From assembly GCA_029449235.1 (NCBI GenBank), contig JANATG010000003.1, positions 806,001 to 870,000 of the forward strand: 64,000 nt of DNA, read 5' to 3'. Below the pieces are notes generated by a model that made no database searches, was not told the DNA's origin, and saw nothing but the letters and a program-made list of their open reading frames with translations. Positions within the stretch are counted from its first letter, which is position 1, and every line of letters starts with the position of its first letter. The position numbers and the translations under genes are program-made. Of the stretch, positions 47,782 to 58,194 are shown in pieces. The stretch is from Linnemannia schmuckeri. Taxonomy: Eukaryota > Mortierellomycota > Mortierellomycetes > Mortierellales > Mortierellaceae.

Positions 47782-49306
47782 ATTGGGTGGTTCTTAATTG
47801 TTTGCCACTGGTTGGACGGTAGACAGACCGTGAGATGATTGAGAGACATGGAAGGATTGGCGGGAGAGTTTTTAGAGACACTGAGCGAGAGAGAGAGTGT
47901 GAGAGGGAGAGCCGATACTATTTTCCGAATGCACAGAGAGCAGCCCAACTTGGGATGGAGGGAAGGAAGACGAGCTGGAGTGGTGAACGGAAGGAAGGGA
48001 ATGACAAGAGAAGAGAACTTTTTTTTTTTTCTTGGTTGTGGTGTAATAAAAATAATCAAATTTTTGAGAGCGAACGATGAGAATGAGAGCAGTAAGAGAG
48101 AGTGAGAGGAAGGAGGTTAATGTTGTGTTTATTATGTGATGAGAGTGTGGAGAGAGCGTGTTTAGTCTTGGTTGTGTGTTACTAATGTGAAGATTGATGG
48201 TATCACAGTTGGGCGCACATGGATATATTGCCATGCTATGTTGTTCTCTCGCATGGAACAAGTAAGAGGTGAATAAAGAAGAAAAGTCTAGACTGCTTTT
48301 CTTCAGTGTAAGGAATGTTGACACCTCTGCTGCTTGTTCCGGAGAAAGTTTGTTCTAAATCCTCTTTTAGATGTGTGGATACTTCACGAGGGAGGTTTTC
48401 CCTGTTTTGTGCTTGTTGATTGTGCACTCCTCATTATGCGGGTGAATGTCATAGAAGATGAAGAATGGAGGCGAGAGAGAGAGTGAGAGAAGAATGAGGA
48501 GAGAAGAGAGAGCAAGAGAGGGACAGAGAGCGGTAATTGTTTTGAGATTCATTGATCGTTTTTTTTTTTTTTGTTGTTGTTGTTGTTGTTGATGTGTGTT
48601 TGATTACTTACTGCAAATGCAATCCCATGCAGTGTCTTAGCCCATGCCTATCCAAAATCCCTATACCCTATTTCTATTCTTATTGGCGATTGATTGGACA
48701 AATAATTTACCTTTTTTTATTTCTTTTTGTCTGTGCCTGAGTTTTGATCCTTTCTGTATGAACCAACTGGAGAGGAGAAAGTGAAGAGTCCAGACAAATG
48801 ATTTGCGCCCGTTTGCTGCTGCTTGGTGATTGCTTATTGTTGTCTTGTCTTTGTTTCTGGCTCTTTTGTATCTGTTCTCTCTGCTCTGTCCGTTGGTTTG
48901 CGTCGAGAAGAGAAAGGAGGAAGGAGAGGAGAAACAGAGATGAACGCTTCCTTTTCCTTTTTTCTTTGCTCGTCTCATCTCTCCACTCTTTCATCTTCTT
49001 TTCTTTTTTCTCATCTTCACCCCTCATCCCTCATCCCTCATCCCTCGCTCCTCCTTTCTTCATTCATCTTTTCTTTTCTTTTCTTTTCTTATCTCCTCCC
49101 CTTCTCCACTCATTCTCCTTCTCATACCCAGTGGTTGTACATACCCCCCCTCTTTTCGTTTTTATTCCATAGTTACACCTACTTCGCCCTTACTTTTCCT
49201 CTATAACGACCACCTCCCTCCTCACCTCAGTTCCCCACATACCCTCCACTCAATCCTACCTTCTTCCCTTCATCCTTCTCTTTCACAAAAACAACACACC
49301 CCAAGA
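47782..49306. other. Intergenic region and pyrimidine-rich noxA leader
   Basis: 1.5 kb without a gene. It has GA-rich tracts (47835-48110), a TTG repeat (about 48573-48592), a CCCTCAT repeat (49021-49046), and a dense C/T-rich stretch from about 48950 to 49300 in front of the NADPH oxidase. Confidence 0.6.
49021..49046 (+). repeat. CCCTCAT heptamer repeat
   Basis: About 3.7 tandem copies of CCCTCAT in the noxA leader, inside the pyrimidine tract. Confidence 0.85.
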
Positions 49307-50974
49307 ATGTTCAAGGGTCTAGAGACGTGGACGACCCGTCGGTACGTCTTCTTCATCACCTGGTTCATCCTCCACGTCATCCTCTTCATCTTTGGAGTTC
49401 TCCGAGTCAAGAACGATGACAACCTCATCAACCTCAACAAACCCCTCAACTATTCCCTCTGGATCGCTCGTGGAGGTGGTATCTGTCTCATTTGGGATTG
49501 CTCCATCATCCTCCTTCCCGTCTGTCGAAACATCCTTCGTATCCTCCGCGTCTCCTTTCTCAACAAGCTCATTCCTATCGATGAGAATATCTGGTTCCAC
49601 AAGATTACGGCTTATTCGATCGTTGTCTGTACGGTCATCCACTCGGTCGGGCATTATATTAACATCTTCAAGATGAACAAGTTGCATATGGCTGGCGATC
49701 CTGGGTTCCCGATGAGTGGAGGCGAATTGTTGTACAAGTCTCCTGCCGGTGTGACAGGACATATTATGTTGCTGTGTATGGTCTTGATGTACACGACCGC
49801 CAAGCAGAGTCAGAGGAACAAGTCGTTTGAGGCGTTTTGGTATACCCACCATTTGGCGTTTATCATGCTCGGATCGTTGATGTTCCATGGAATCGGATGT
49901 ATTGTCAAGGACCAGGACGGCGTCTGCAGAGGATACCGGTCGTACCAGTACTTGTTGATTGGATATATCCTCTACATCATCGAGCGGTGTATCCGAGCCT
50001 ACCGTGCCCGATTGGAGACTCGACTCGTCAAAGCGATTCAGCACCCTGCAGGAGTTATCGAGTTGCAGATCCAGAAGCCTTCATTCAAGTACAAGCCTGG
50101 CCAGTACATGTTTATCAATATCCCGGATCTTTCAGAGTACCAGTGGCACCCTTTTACGATCACGTCGTCGCCCTTTGAGGATTACGTCTCTGTTCATATT
50201 CGCCAGGCGGGAGACTGGACTCGTGCGCTTGCAACCAGGATGGGAGTCGAGAAGGAAGGCCGTGGAGGTGATAGTGGACGTGGACGCCAGGCTGCCGGAG
50301 GACCACCCAAAAAAGCCGAGAAATCGACTGAGCTCATCGATGACCGCGGAGAGGAGATCCACGTCCGGGCAGGATTCAGTATGCCTGAGGTCAGGATCGA
50401 CGGTCCCTTCGGTGCCCCCACAGAGGATGTCTTTGACCACGAGATCGTCGTCCTGGTCGGCTCGGGAATCGGTGTGACCCCCTTTGCCAGTATCCTCCGC
50501 GACATCTGGTATCGCGCCAACAACAATATGTCGCTCAAGACCAAACGGATCGAATTCTACTGGGTCTGCCGTGACCTGGCTTCCTTGAAATGGTTCCAAT
50601 CCCTCCTCGCCACCATCGAGGGGTCCATGCTCAACGTCCAGCTCAAGATCCACATCTACTGCACCGCCGTCATGAAACCCGACCAACATCACAACATTGC
50701 CCTCCATATGAACGACGATTTCTCGGGAGGCGACACTATTACGGGATTGAGGGCACTGACCAACTTTGGACGTCCCAATTTCGGAGCCATCTTCTCGGAG
50801 CTGAGACAGGGGATTACGAATGGGACGTATATGCCGGGCGCGACACAGGAGTTGATGGTTGATGTGGCGGTTTTCTTTTGTGGACCCGGAGCTATGGCCA
50901 AGTCGTTGAGGAAGGAATCGAGGTTGCAGAGTAAGAACGGTGTCAAGTTCTCTTTCCGCAAGGAGCACTTCTAA
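49307..50974 (+). CDS. noxA: NADPH oxidase, NoxA type (gp91phox homologue)
   Basis: Intronless, 555 aa, full length. The enzyme moves electrons from NADPH through FAD and two haems to oxygen, making superoxide outside the membrane. Six membrane helices are visible; paired haem ligands lie in IWFHKITAYSIVVCTVIH with SVGHYIN, and in YTHHLAFIMLGSLMFHG. The FAD motif is HPFTITSSP; the NADPH-binding motif is GSGIGVTPFASIL, with WVCRDLASLKWF and FFCGPGAMAKSL further on. No EF-hands are present, so this is NoxA/NoxB-like rather than NoxC. A charged insert of about 40 aa (EKEGRGGDSG to DRGEEIH) interrupts the FAD domain and could be a regulatory loop. Fungal NoxA needs NoxR and Rac and serves hyphal development; those partners are outside the window. 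Confidence 0.96.
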   Translation: MFKGLETWTTRRYVFFITWFILHVILFIFGVLRVKNDDNLINLNKPLNYSLWIARGGGICLIWDCSIILLPVCRNILRILRVSFLNKLIPIDENIWFHKITAYSIVVCTVIHSVGHYINIFKMNKLHMAGDPGFPMSGGELLYKSPAGVTGHIMLLCMVLMYTTAKQSQRNKSFEAFWYTHHLAFIMLGSLMFHGIGCIVKDQDGVCRGYRSYQYLLIGYILYIIERCIRAYRARLETRLVKAIQHPAGVIELQIQKPSFKYKPGQYMFINIPDLSEYQWHPFTITSSPFEDYVSVHIRQAGDWTRALATRMGVEKEGRGGDSGRGRQAAGGPPKKAEKSTELIDDRGEEIHVRAGFSMPEVRIDGPFGAPTEDVFDHEIVVLVGSGIGVTPFASILRDIWYRANNNMSLKTKRIEFYWVCRDLASLKWFQSLLATIEGSMLNVQLKIHIYCTAVMKPDQHHNIALHMNDDFSGGDTITGLRALTNFGRPNFGAIFSELRQGITNGTYMPGATQELMVDVAVFFCGPGAMAKSLRKESRLQSKNGVKFSFRKEHF

Positions 50975-51318
50975 TCCTCCCCCACATCCGCATTCATAAA
51001 CTCCAAAAACACCCTACATCATCGCTTTCCCCAATTAAAAAAAAAAACATACACTTGTACCAACACAACTCTATAAAGCAACCATAAAATTCAAATGAAA
51101 TTAAACAGAGGCAACTAAACAGGGTTTTCCACAAAGATACGACTCGCCTGTTGTCACCATTTTCAAACATGTGCACATACACTTTCAGCGATTATGAATT
51201 TATATTCTGTTTTGTATTTTGTTATTGCGTTCGGATATGATAGCTCTAGTAGATATGAAAGTGTAAAGTGGAGTAGAGAAGGAAAAAAAAGAAATGAAAA
51301 AGAGAAAAAAAGTTCTCC
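50975..51318. other. Convergent spacer, noxA / cytochrome b5
   Basis: 344 bp of A/T-rich 3' flanks. I see no gene. Confidence 0.6.
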
Positions 51319-53358
51319 TTACAACAAGAACTTCCAGAGGAGACCACCAGCAACAACAGCCAGAGCAACAAGGTATGTGCGGCTGCATTTTTAGTCATCG
51401 ACAGGAAATGACATAAAAAAAAACGGTAGGAAAAAGCGGTAGGAAAACGGCAGCGGCAGGAATGTGTGAGACGGAAATAGTGGCGTGATTCAGAATTCGT
51501 CAGAGAGAATCGGATGAGCAGCGGTATTGTATGATTACATTGCCGGGATATGAATGCGATTGCGAAGCAAAAAAAGCAATGGAAGAAGGAAGAGTTGTCA
51601 GTAAAGTGAAAATAGCACAGCTTAAAGACGCTGCTCGAGGGTAGGTAACCATGGTAAAGGTGGTAATAGTGACTGAAGTGGTGGTGGGGGATGAAAGGGA
51701 TTTCCGCTGACAAACACCAATCATTTCCATTTTAAGCCCAGGTGTCCTCCTCTTTACACTCTCCCCCACTTTTGGTCCTGAAAAACATCCTTGCACAGAT
51801 CGATCGCAACTCCATTTGGTTGTTGTGCTCGTTCGCCTTTGTTCGCTCTCACTCTCCTCAAACCAGTGAAGGACAATGGGTAATATGCTTTTTTCGTCTT
51901 TATGATCTGTGCGAAGGTTTAGCGACCATTATTTTCTTTGGGTCGTCTCCAAAAATAAAATGCAAAAAGTCTACGATTATGAAAAAAAAATGAGGGGGGT
52001 GGGGATGATCGATTGTGCAAAAGGGTTCGGCTCGTTGACGCAAAAGTAAGGAGGATAGGGAGTGAAAGGGAAGGGAGGTGGATGGATGGTTGATGATGAT
52101 GGTGTAGGGCTGTAGCCGCGAGTGATGTTATCGACGTGTCGAAAAACTGTTGATCGTCCTTTCTTTGCTTTCGCCGTGTCCGGATCGCCTCTCTCCCGTT
52201 CCACTCCCACTCCACACACTTTGTCTCTGTGCCTCACTCCTTTCTATTACTCTTGCAGGTCCGAATGTGTATGATGTACGTAGGATTAGATGTCTTTAGA
52301 ACCAGCTTTTGACCCAGGAAACCAACCTTCCAGAGTCGGCGCTCTCGCCAGCGGGGATGGGCTTGGGGGTCATGGAGGAGGCAGACTTGGGCTTCTTGGC
52401 AGAGTCCTATTTGCCATTGGAAGAGAGAGCGTTGGTTATTATCAGCGTCAGTCCAGTCAGTGCGTTGTCTTTGTTTGTTCACTCCAAACAGGTTATCAGA
52501 TCAAAGGAGCGCAATGGCCTCAGTTGAGCCGAAAACAAGACATTGGCTTGTGATGTGGATAGGTTAATGGTCTATGATCCGTCGTCCCCAGATGCGTTGT
52601 TGCGTTTGTTATTGTGCGATGGCGTAAAAAGACGAATGGGTGTGTGAAGCGGTTGGCTAATACTTACATCGGGATGGTACTCGCCGACATACATCTTGTA
52701 CATGATCTCGCGGGCCTCATCCGAGTGTCCGACATCCTCGAAGGACTCGGTGGCATCCTTGCCGGCCTCATCGATAAGGACCTCCTCTCCACCGGGATGC
52801 TATATTGTTATTGAAAGGAGGAAGAGACCGTAAGTAATTATGTTTATGTCAATTGATAGTCGTTTAGAGTTGTTTGCAGATTCACTACGTAGGGTGAGTG
52901 AGTGGGCCGAGGAGTATTTCGAGATGGCAAAAAAAAGTGGTCGGAGCAGATGAGAGCTGTTTGCCGATGGCGGTTCCTGTAGGCACACAACCCCCAATGT
53001 AAAGTAATGGTTGTAGTTGCGGTTGTGCCGAGCAGTCTTTCTTTTCTTCATCATCTTCCATCTTGGCCGAAGTTATTGTTGTTTTTGTTGTCAACTTTTT
53101 TTTCCGAAGCAAAAGTCCGAGATCCAAAGGGTGGGTCGGTGCCTCAAAGATGAACCAGACCTTGTTCAACACACTAGGCACACACCCCACCCTTTTTCAT
53201 ATGAGAAAAGAAAAAGAGGTGAGCAGTAAGGACATAAGAAAAGGTACCTCATCGATGAAGTCGGTGCAGTCGTAGACCTTGCCTCCGACGGCGAGGTAGA
53301 GGCTGTTCTTGGAGCTGTGTGCAGCCAAGTCGGCGGTGGTGAAGGTCTTGACGGACAT
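51319..53358 (-). CDS. CYB5: Cytochrome b5, tail-anchored
   Basis: Four exons (53358-53248, 52799-52668, 52406-52327, 51382-51319) give 128 aa. Cytochrome b5 passes electrons to ER desaturases, elongation and sterol enzymes. The haem ligands are H38 in HPGGEEVLIDEAG and H62 in FEDVGHSDEAR. A Lys/Pro/Ser linker (KKPKSASSMTPKPIPAGE) follows. Exon 4, 944 bp further on, encodes RTYLVALAVVAGGLLWKFLL, a classic C-terminal membrane anchor. The donor before that intron is a weak GTTGGT. Reading through it instead gives RLVSWVKSWF and a stop at 52296, a 117-aa form without an anchor. The anchored form matches the family layout, so it was taken as primary. Confidence 0.9.
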
Positions 53359-53656
53359 TGTTGATTAGAATGTGTGTGAGGGGGAGGTAGAAGGTGAGTG
53401 TGTGAGAGAGAGGGGATGAGAGGAGAGGAAAAAGAAGGGAAAAAAGAAAAAAAAGTTTATGTGAAAGATAATAGGCAGAGAATGAATCTCGATTCCACGT
53501 TCGCGAGTAAGGACAGTCGAAATTTGTACGTGTCGTCCAAAAATGAGACGATCGGGGTCGAACATCGCCCAACTGCCATGCAAGGAACATAACACACATA
53601 ACACGAACGCAAACAATTTCGATCGCCATTTATTTTATCCTCTGCAACAGCTCTTC

Positions 53657-55200
53657 TCAGATCTTGCTGGTACGCAGACCCTGGACAGCCTTATACCTCT
53701 CTGGCATCTCAATCTCAATCCCAACCCCCGTAAACTTCTCCAAATTACGCACAACATCCTGCGGGAACGGCCACTCCTTCGGGTTACTCACCCTGTCCAA
53801 TCTCGCCATCTGCTCCGAAGAGAGTGTAAACTCTAGCGCACCCAGATTATCATCCAATTGCTCCAAGGTCCGAACACCGATCAAGGGCGAAGTAATACCA
53901 GGTTTCTGAAGCGTCCAGTTGACAGCCACCTGGGCCGGTGTCCTGTTACATTCCTTGGCAATCGCCTTGACTTCCTCCAGGATCTTCCAGTTCTCGGGTC
54001 TCTTGAAGTGGGTCTGGACCTGGCCCTTGCGCTTACTCTCAACTTTTGTCGCCTGTTCCTTGGTGTGTTTTCCTGATAGGAAGCCCTCGGCGAGAATGGA
54101 CCAGGGGACGATGCCGAGACCGTGTTCGGCAGACATGGGCTGAATGTCGGATTCAAGAGACCGGTTGAGTAAGTTGTAACGGGTTTGAAATCCAATGAAG
54201 GGTGTCAATCCACGCAGTTCCGCCATTGTGTTTGCCGCTATTCATATTGGACAGAATGTTGATCAGAAAAGGACTTTTGTTGTTTTGTTATCTTTTCGTC
54301 AACGGAAACTTCAAGTCATTCACTTACAAGAGACAACCCAACTGGGGGTATCACTGACAGCCACATACAAGGCCTTGCCAGATCGGACAGTGTCGTCCAA
54401 TGCCCGCATAACTTCACGGACAGGGGTCCTGTACTCCCACAAATGCACATACAGAATGTCGACATATCCTGTTCCCAATCGCTTCAAACTGGCATCCAAC
54501 GACTCGACTAAGTTCTTCCTGTGGTTTCCGCCTATCAAACGCCCGAATCGACCAAAATGGTTAATGAGCTGGACGCTTTTTTCTTCTTTCCCTATTGCTC
54601 TGAAAAAAGTGGCGGTCCTTCATGTTCTGCCAAGTACCTGCGTTAGGGTTTGGACGGGAAAAACGACCAGCCAAGGCCTCGGTAGATGCAGGGTTGATGG
54701 TATACTTTGTCGCAATGACACACTCGCTCCTCTTGTCCGCCATGTACTCGCCCAAGAAGCGCTCCGAGTCACCGTTAGTGTAAATGTTGGCTACGAGCAA
54801 AATGATGAAACGTAGTAGATCGAGTTAGCTACCCTTCCCCGGACTTTGCAGCTGTTGGCAAGGTTGGACGTTGCTGACGTACCTGTGTCGTAGAAGTTGC
54901 CACCCTTCTCGTGGTAGCTGTCAAATATTTTCTTGCATGCCTCCTTGTTGCTTCCAAACCCCTATCAGTCACCCAAAAAAAAAGAGTGTTCGTTAGTTGA
55001 CTGGGATAGTACGTCGAAAAACAAAGCAAAGTCAACAAAACAAGAAATTGTATCGTATCACTTCTTACCCATTCTTCACCAAAAGTCATGGCCCCGAGAC
55101 AGAGGGGACTGACTCGCAGACCCGAGTTGCCCATCAGGACATAGTTGTCCAGGGCAGTCAACGTCGAGTCGATTGATGTGTTGTCAGAAGTATCCTTCAT
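53657..55200 (-). CDS. Aldo/keto reductase (AKR; aryl-alcohol dehydrogenase-like)
   Basis: Five exons (55200-55069, 54961-54883, 54790-54638, 54531-54328, 54237-53657) give 382 aa. The opening YVLMGNSGLRVSPLCLGAMTFG is typical. The catalytic tetrad is complete: D69 in FYDTA, Y74 in IYTNG, K99 in ATKY and H151 in YVHLWEY. NADPH-binding features near the end are LIGVRTLEQLDDNL. The closest groups by pattern are fungal aryl-alcohol dehydrogenase and norsolorinic-acid-reductase-like AKRs, which reduce aldehydes or ketones with NADPH; the physiological substrate is unknown. No secondary-metabolite genes adjoin, so a housekeeping or stress role is likelier. It lies 298 bp upstream of cytochrome b5 on the same strand. 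Confidence 0.94.
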
Positions 55201-55560
55201 GTTTGAAAAGTTTTGAGGAGAAAGATTAAAGGATAAAAAGGATAAAGGAAAAGGAAGAAGAAAGCAAGAAAGAGTAGAGGAGTTTAAAGCGATTAAAAGT
55301 GACAGAATGAGGAAAAACTGTTTATGCAAAGCAAACAATCAAAGCGAGCCGAGAGCACTTCACACCTCTCAGACCGGCCAGCCCGTTTTCTCGATCACTT
55401 TTTTTTTTTTTAAGCAGTCTCAGTTCCATTTTCAAGGTCTGGGTCCACATTCTAGACCCGGGAATACGTTTATCTCGCGGACATGCACATAGTAAAACGT
55501 TCGGATAAAGTCGTCCGGGGTATTGTTCTGTATAATTCGGTTGGTTGAGGTAAGTGGGGT
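55201..55560. other. Short intergenic spacer
   Basis: 360 bp between the AKR start and the RGG-protein stop, both on the minus strand. The part next to the AKR gene is C/T-rich in the AKR direction. No gene was seen. Confidence 0.6.
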
Positions 55561-57252
55561 TTATTTGCCGGTCAAGATCGCCATGATATTGTCCAGTTTT
55601 GTCATGGGCTTATTTGCCTTGGGTTTCTTGGGCAGTCGTGGTGGTGGTGCTGCCGCTGGGGTGGCGCTGCTGTTGTTGATGCTGCTCTCAGGCTTGTCGG
55701 ATGGTCCGGAATCAGCTATCCGTTTCTTTGTAGGAGTCGACAGCGTCGCATCTGCAGTTGTCTTTGTTGTTATTGTTGTTGTTGTTGTTGTTGTTGTTGA
55801 AGTCAACTCTGACTTGGGCTTCACTTTCTCTCCCTGCGTCTTCTTGATTGTAGAGTCCGCGATAGATTTCTTTTTTGCCGGCCGATCTGTTGACACTTCC
55901 TTCTTCTCGTTGTCACCGTTCCGATCTGCCTTTTCTGCATGACCCTCACAAGTCATTCCTGTAGACGCTGCTGCTGCTCCTCCTCGACCACGCCCACGCC
56001 CACCACCTCTACCACCACGAGCACCTCCTCTACTAGCGCTTCGTCCACCACCTCGTCCACCTCTCGAGGAGTAATTCTCTCTTGGCTGCGTCCCTGAAAC
56101 AATAGTGTTGCGATCGAGACCATGGCGTTGTATGTATGGCTGGCTCCAGCTTTCACAGACTTTGGTTTTCCTGGCTGTGATATCGATGGTTGCTTGATCA
56201 ATTAACCCTGCCTTGATCTTCTTCTCCCATTCGCGTTTCCGTTTGCTCTTTTTCACTTTTTTAAGTCCTGTTTCTTGCTTGAAGGGGACGTGAATAACCT
56301 TATGTAGAAAGAATGACCGTTCCTATTTGTATTATATAAAGTGGGCAAGAAATTAGTGGATCTCACTGACCGGAAAACTGACAGACGCCAACTTGAAAGT
56401 ATAGAACTCTCAAACGTACCCATGGGATATGGGATTGTTCCAGAACAGTTTTGGCGTCAATGGCAGCCTCAACGATCTGTCGCATGCGCTCTGATCCGGG
56501 CGACTCATCCAGTGGTGGTCGCTCTCGGTGCACATATATAATTTCTGGCTCTTTTGAGTTCAGGACAATGGTTGTTGGGGTATCGTCTGAAGCAAAGAGA
56601 CGAAACTCCATGCCATCATCTTCACCCTGACCTTCTTCTTCCGCCTCTGACTTGTCCGAGTCGTCGTCCAACCTTTGCTTCAAGCCAACTCCAGCAGTTG
56701 GTGCTGTCGTCTCTATGTCTAAATAAATACGCGCAGAAACAACATCGTTCTTGTGAGTAAACGATAATTATTGTCTCCAGTTGTAAAGTAGCCCAGACGA
56801 TATGACACGGTTCATTTGCCTTCTGCCTATGATCGGTAATGGCGGTAGTACCTTCGATCTCAATGGCACTCTGAAGCTGTCCATAGAGTCGCTCCAATAT
56901 CGACTTAGACTGTTGGTCATCTCCATTTTCGCTATCTTCCTCCTGAGAGTCCTGGTCCTGATGCCGTCTTGAGAATTTAGGTCTGTTGCTGTGCTTGGGT
57001 TTTAATTGTTGCTGGTGTTGGTGCTGGTCAAAGTCGTCGTCGAAGATGGCTGCTCTAGAGGAGCGTACTGTGTTTGGCTGTAGGAATGTTGGCACAATAT
57101 TTGGGTTTCTATTTTCGAATGAAGGGGAAGAGAGGAAGAATGTGTTAGAAAGTGGGATGGGTGTTGAGCATGTTCTTGAAGCTAGTGACTTTTTGGGCTT
57201 TAGTAGTCATCTATATGTCGTTGCGCGTGTTCTTGTACCTTGAGTTCGACAT
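55561..57252 (-). CDS. RGG-rich, Lys-rich nuclear-type protein, unknown
   Basis: Four exons (57252-57239, 57108-56852, 56718-56420, 56298-55561) give 435 aa. Exon 1 is only 14 nt (MSNS plus part of an Arg codon). The N-terminal region has PTFLQPNTVRSSRAAIFDDDF, a Gln/His stretch and acidic segments. A conserved-looking middle includes MEFRLFASDDTPTTIVLN and IIYVHRERPPLDESPGSERM (about 130-165), then VIHVPFKQETGLKKVKKSKR, a bipartite-type basic stretch. RGG and GRG repeats (about 270-300) suggest RNA binding. Thr runs and Lys/Pro segments finish the protein. I do not recognise the family; a nuclear or nucleolar RNA-associated role is an inference from composition. Confidence 0.82.
55760..55803. 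repeat. Trinucleotide repeat encoding polythreonine
   Basis: GTT/TGT trinucleotides on the + strand read as Thr codons (ACA/ACT/ACC) on the coding minus strand of the RGG-rich protein. Confidence 0.75.
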
Positions 57253-58194
57253 GGCGACGTAGCTTTCGTCGACGGTAGTTGGCGAATGTAGTAGCTTGGA
57301 CTGACTTTCAGCTCATAAAAAATATGCCTCCTTGAACAACAAACAGCAAAAAAGCAGTCCCAGACATCCTCAAATCCTACAGCCCTGTTCAGGTACCTTG
57401 CCAAGCACGCTTTTCCGTGCTTGACCAAGAGACAGTGCCTCTTGGTTCTTGCTGGTACTTTGCCAGCGATTGTTCTACATTCAATTGATCAATTGGTTGA
57501 TCGAGCATGCTTAAATCCTTTGACCTGATCCATACACAGGCAAACAATTGATCAGCGTCTGAGACTGTGCTGATATCAGTGGTCAAGGCTAGACAATTAT
57601 AATGACTTGCTGTACAACAACCATTGGATGATACTGTATCATTGTGCGTGCAAGTGATTCGAGCAAGGCCAATATTGGATACAGGCAAGAAGGTGTGAGA
57701 GGAAAAAGTTGCAGTTGTCGATTTCTTGTCTGACGCTTCTTGAGTCCAGACCCCGACATGTCAAGACGGAGCGCGAGTACGGCCGCCACTCGGGAAAAGC
57801 CGAGACTGATAGACGAAGAGTCATCGTTGATGTTTGCGTGAGATAGTTTCCCACCAGACGAGTTTGAGTAAATAAGGATGAGAGGAGTTTGGATTGGAAA
57901 GGAAAGAAAGGTCAGAATGCTAGAGAGAAGAATATCATTCGTCTTTTCGTATGAATTGTTCCCCCGCACTTTTTCGATTTCCTTTTTCTGACTTGACAGT
58001 TTCATTCGCCGCCAGATCAAAGAGAACTCTGCCCGCTATCTTTTCCCTTCGCATTTTCGTTTCCCTGACTCTTCCTCCTCCTTGACTCTTCTTGTTTTAC
58101 TCTTTCTGCTCTTTCTCATTTCTTTTCTTCTCTTTCCTTCTCCTCACACCTTACCCTTCTCCGCTCACCACCACCAAAATTACATATAACCACA
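57253..58194. other. Divergent intergenic region, RGG gene / ADE1
   Basis: 942 bp. The right third is strongly C/T-rich up to the ADE1 start (58030-58170). No tRNA, gene or repeat recognised. Confidence 0.6.

Noticed and set aside
51200..51388. Cys-rich minus-strand frame
   Set aside because: It is an out-of-frame shadow of the last cytochrome b5 exon.
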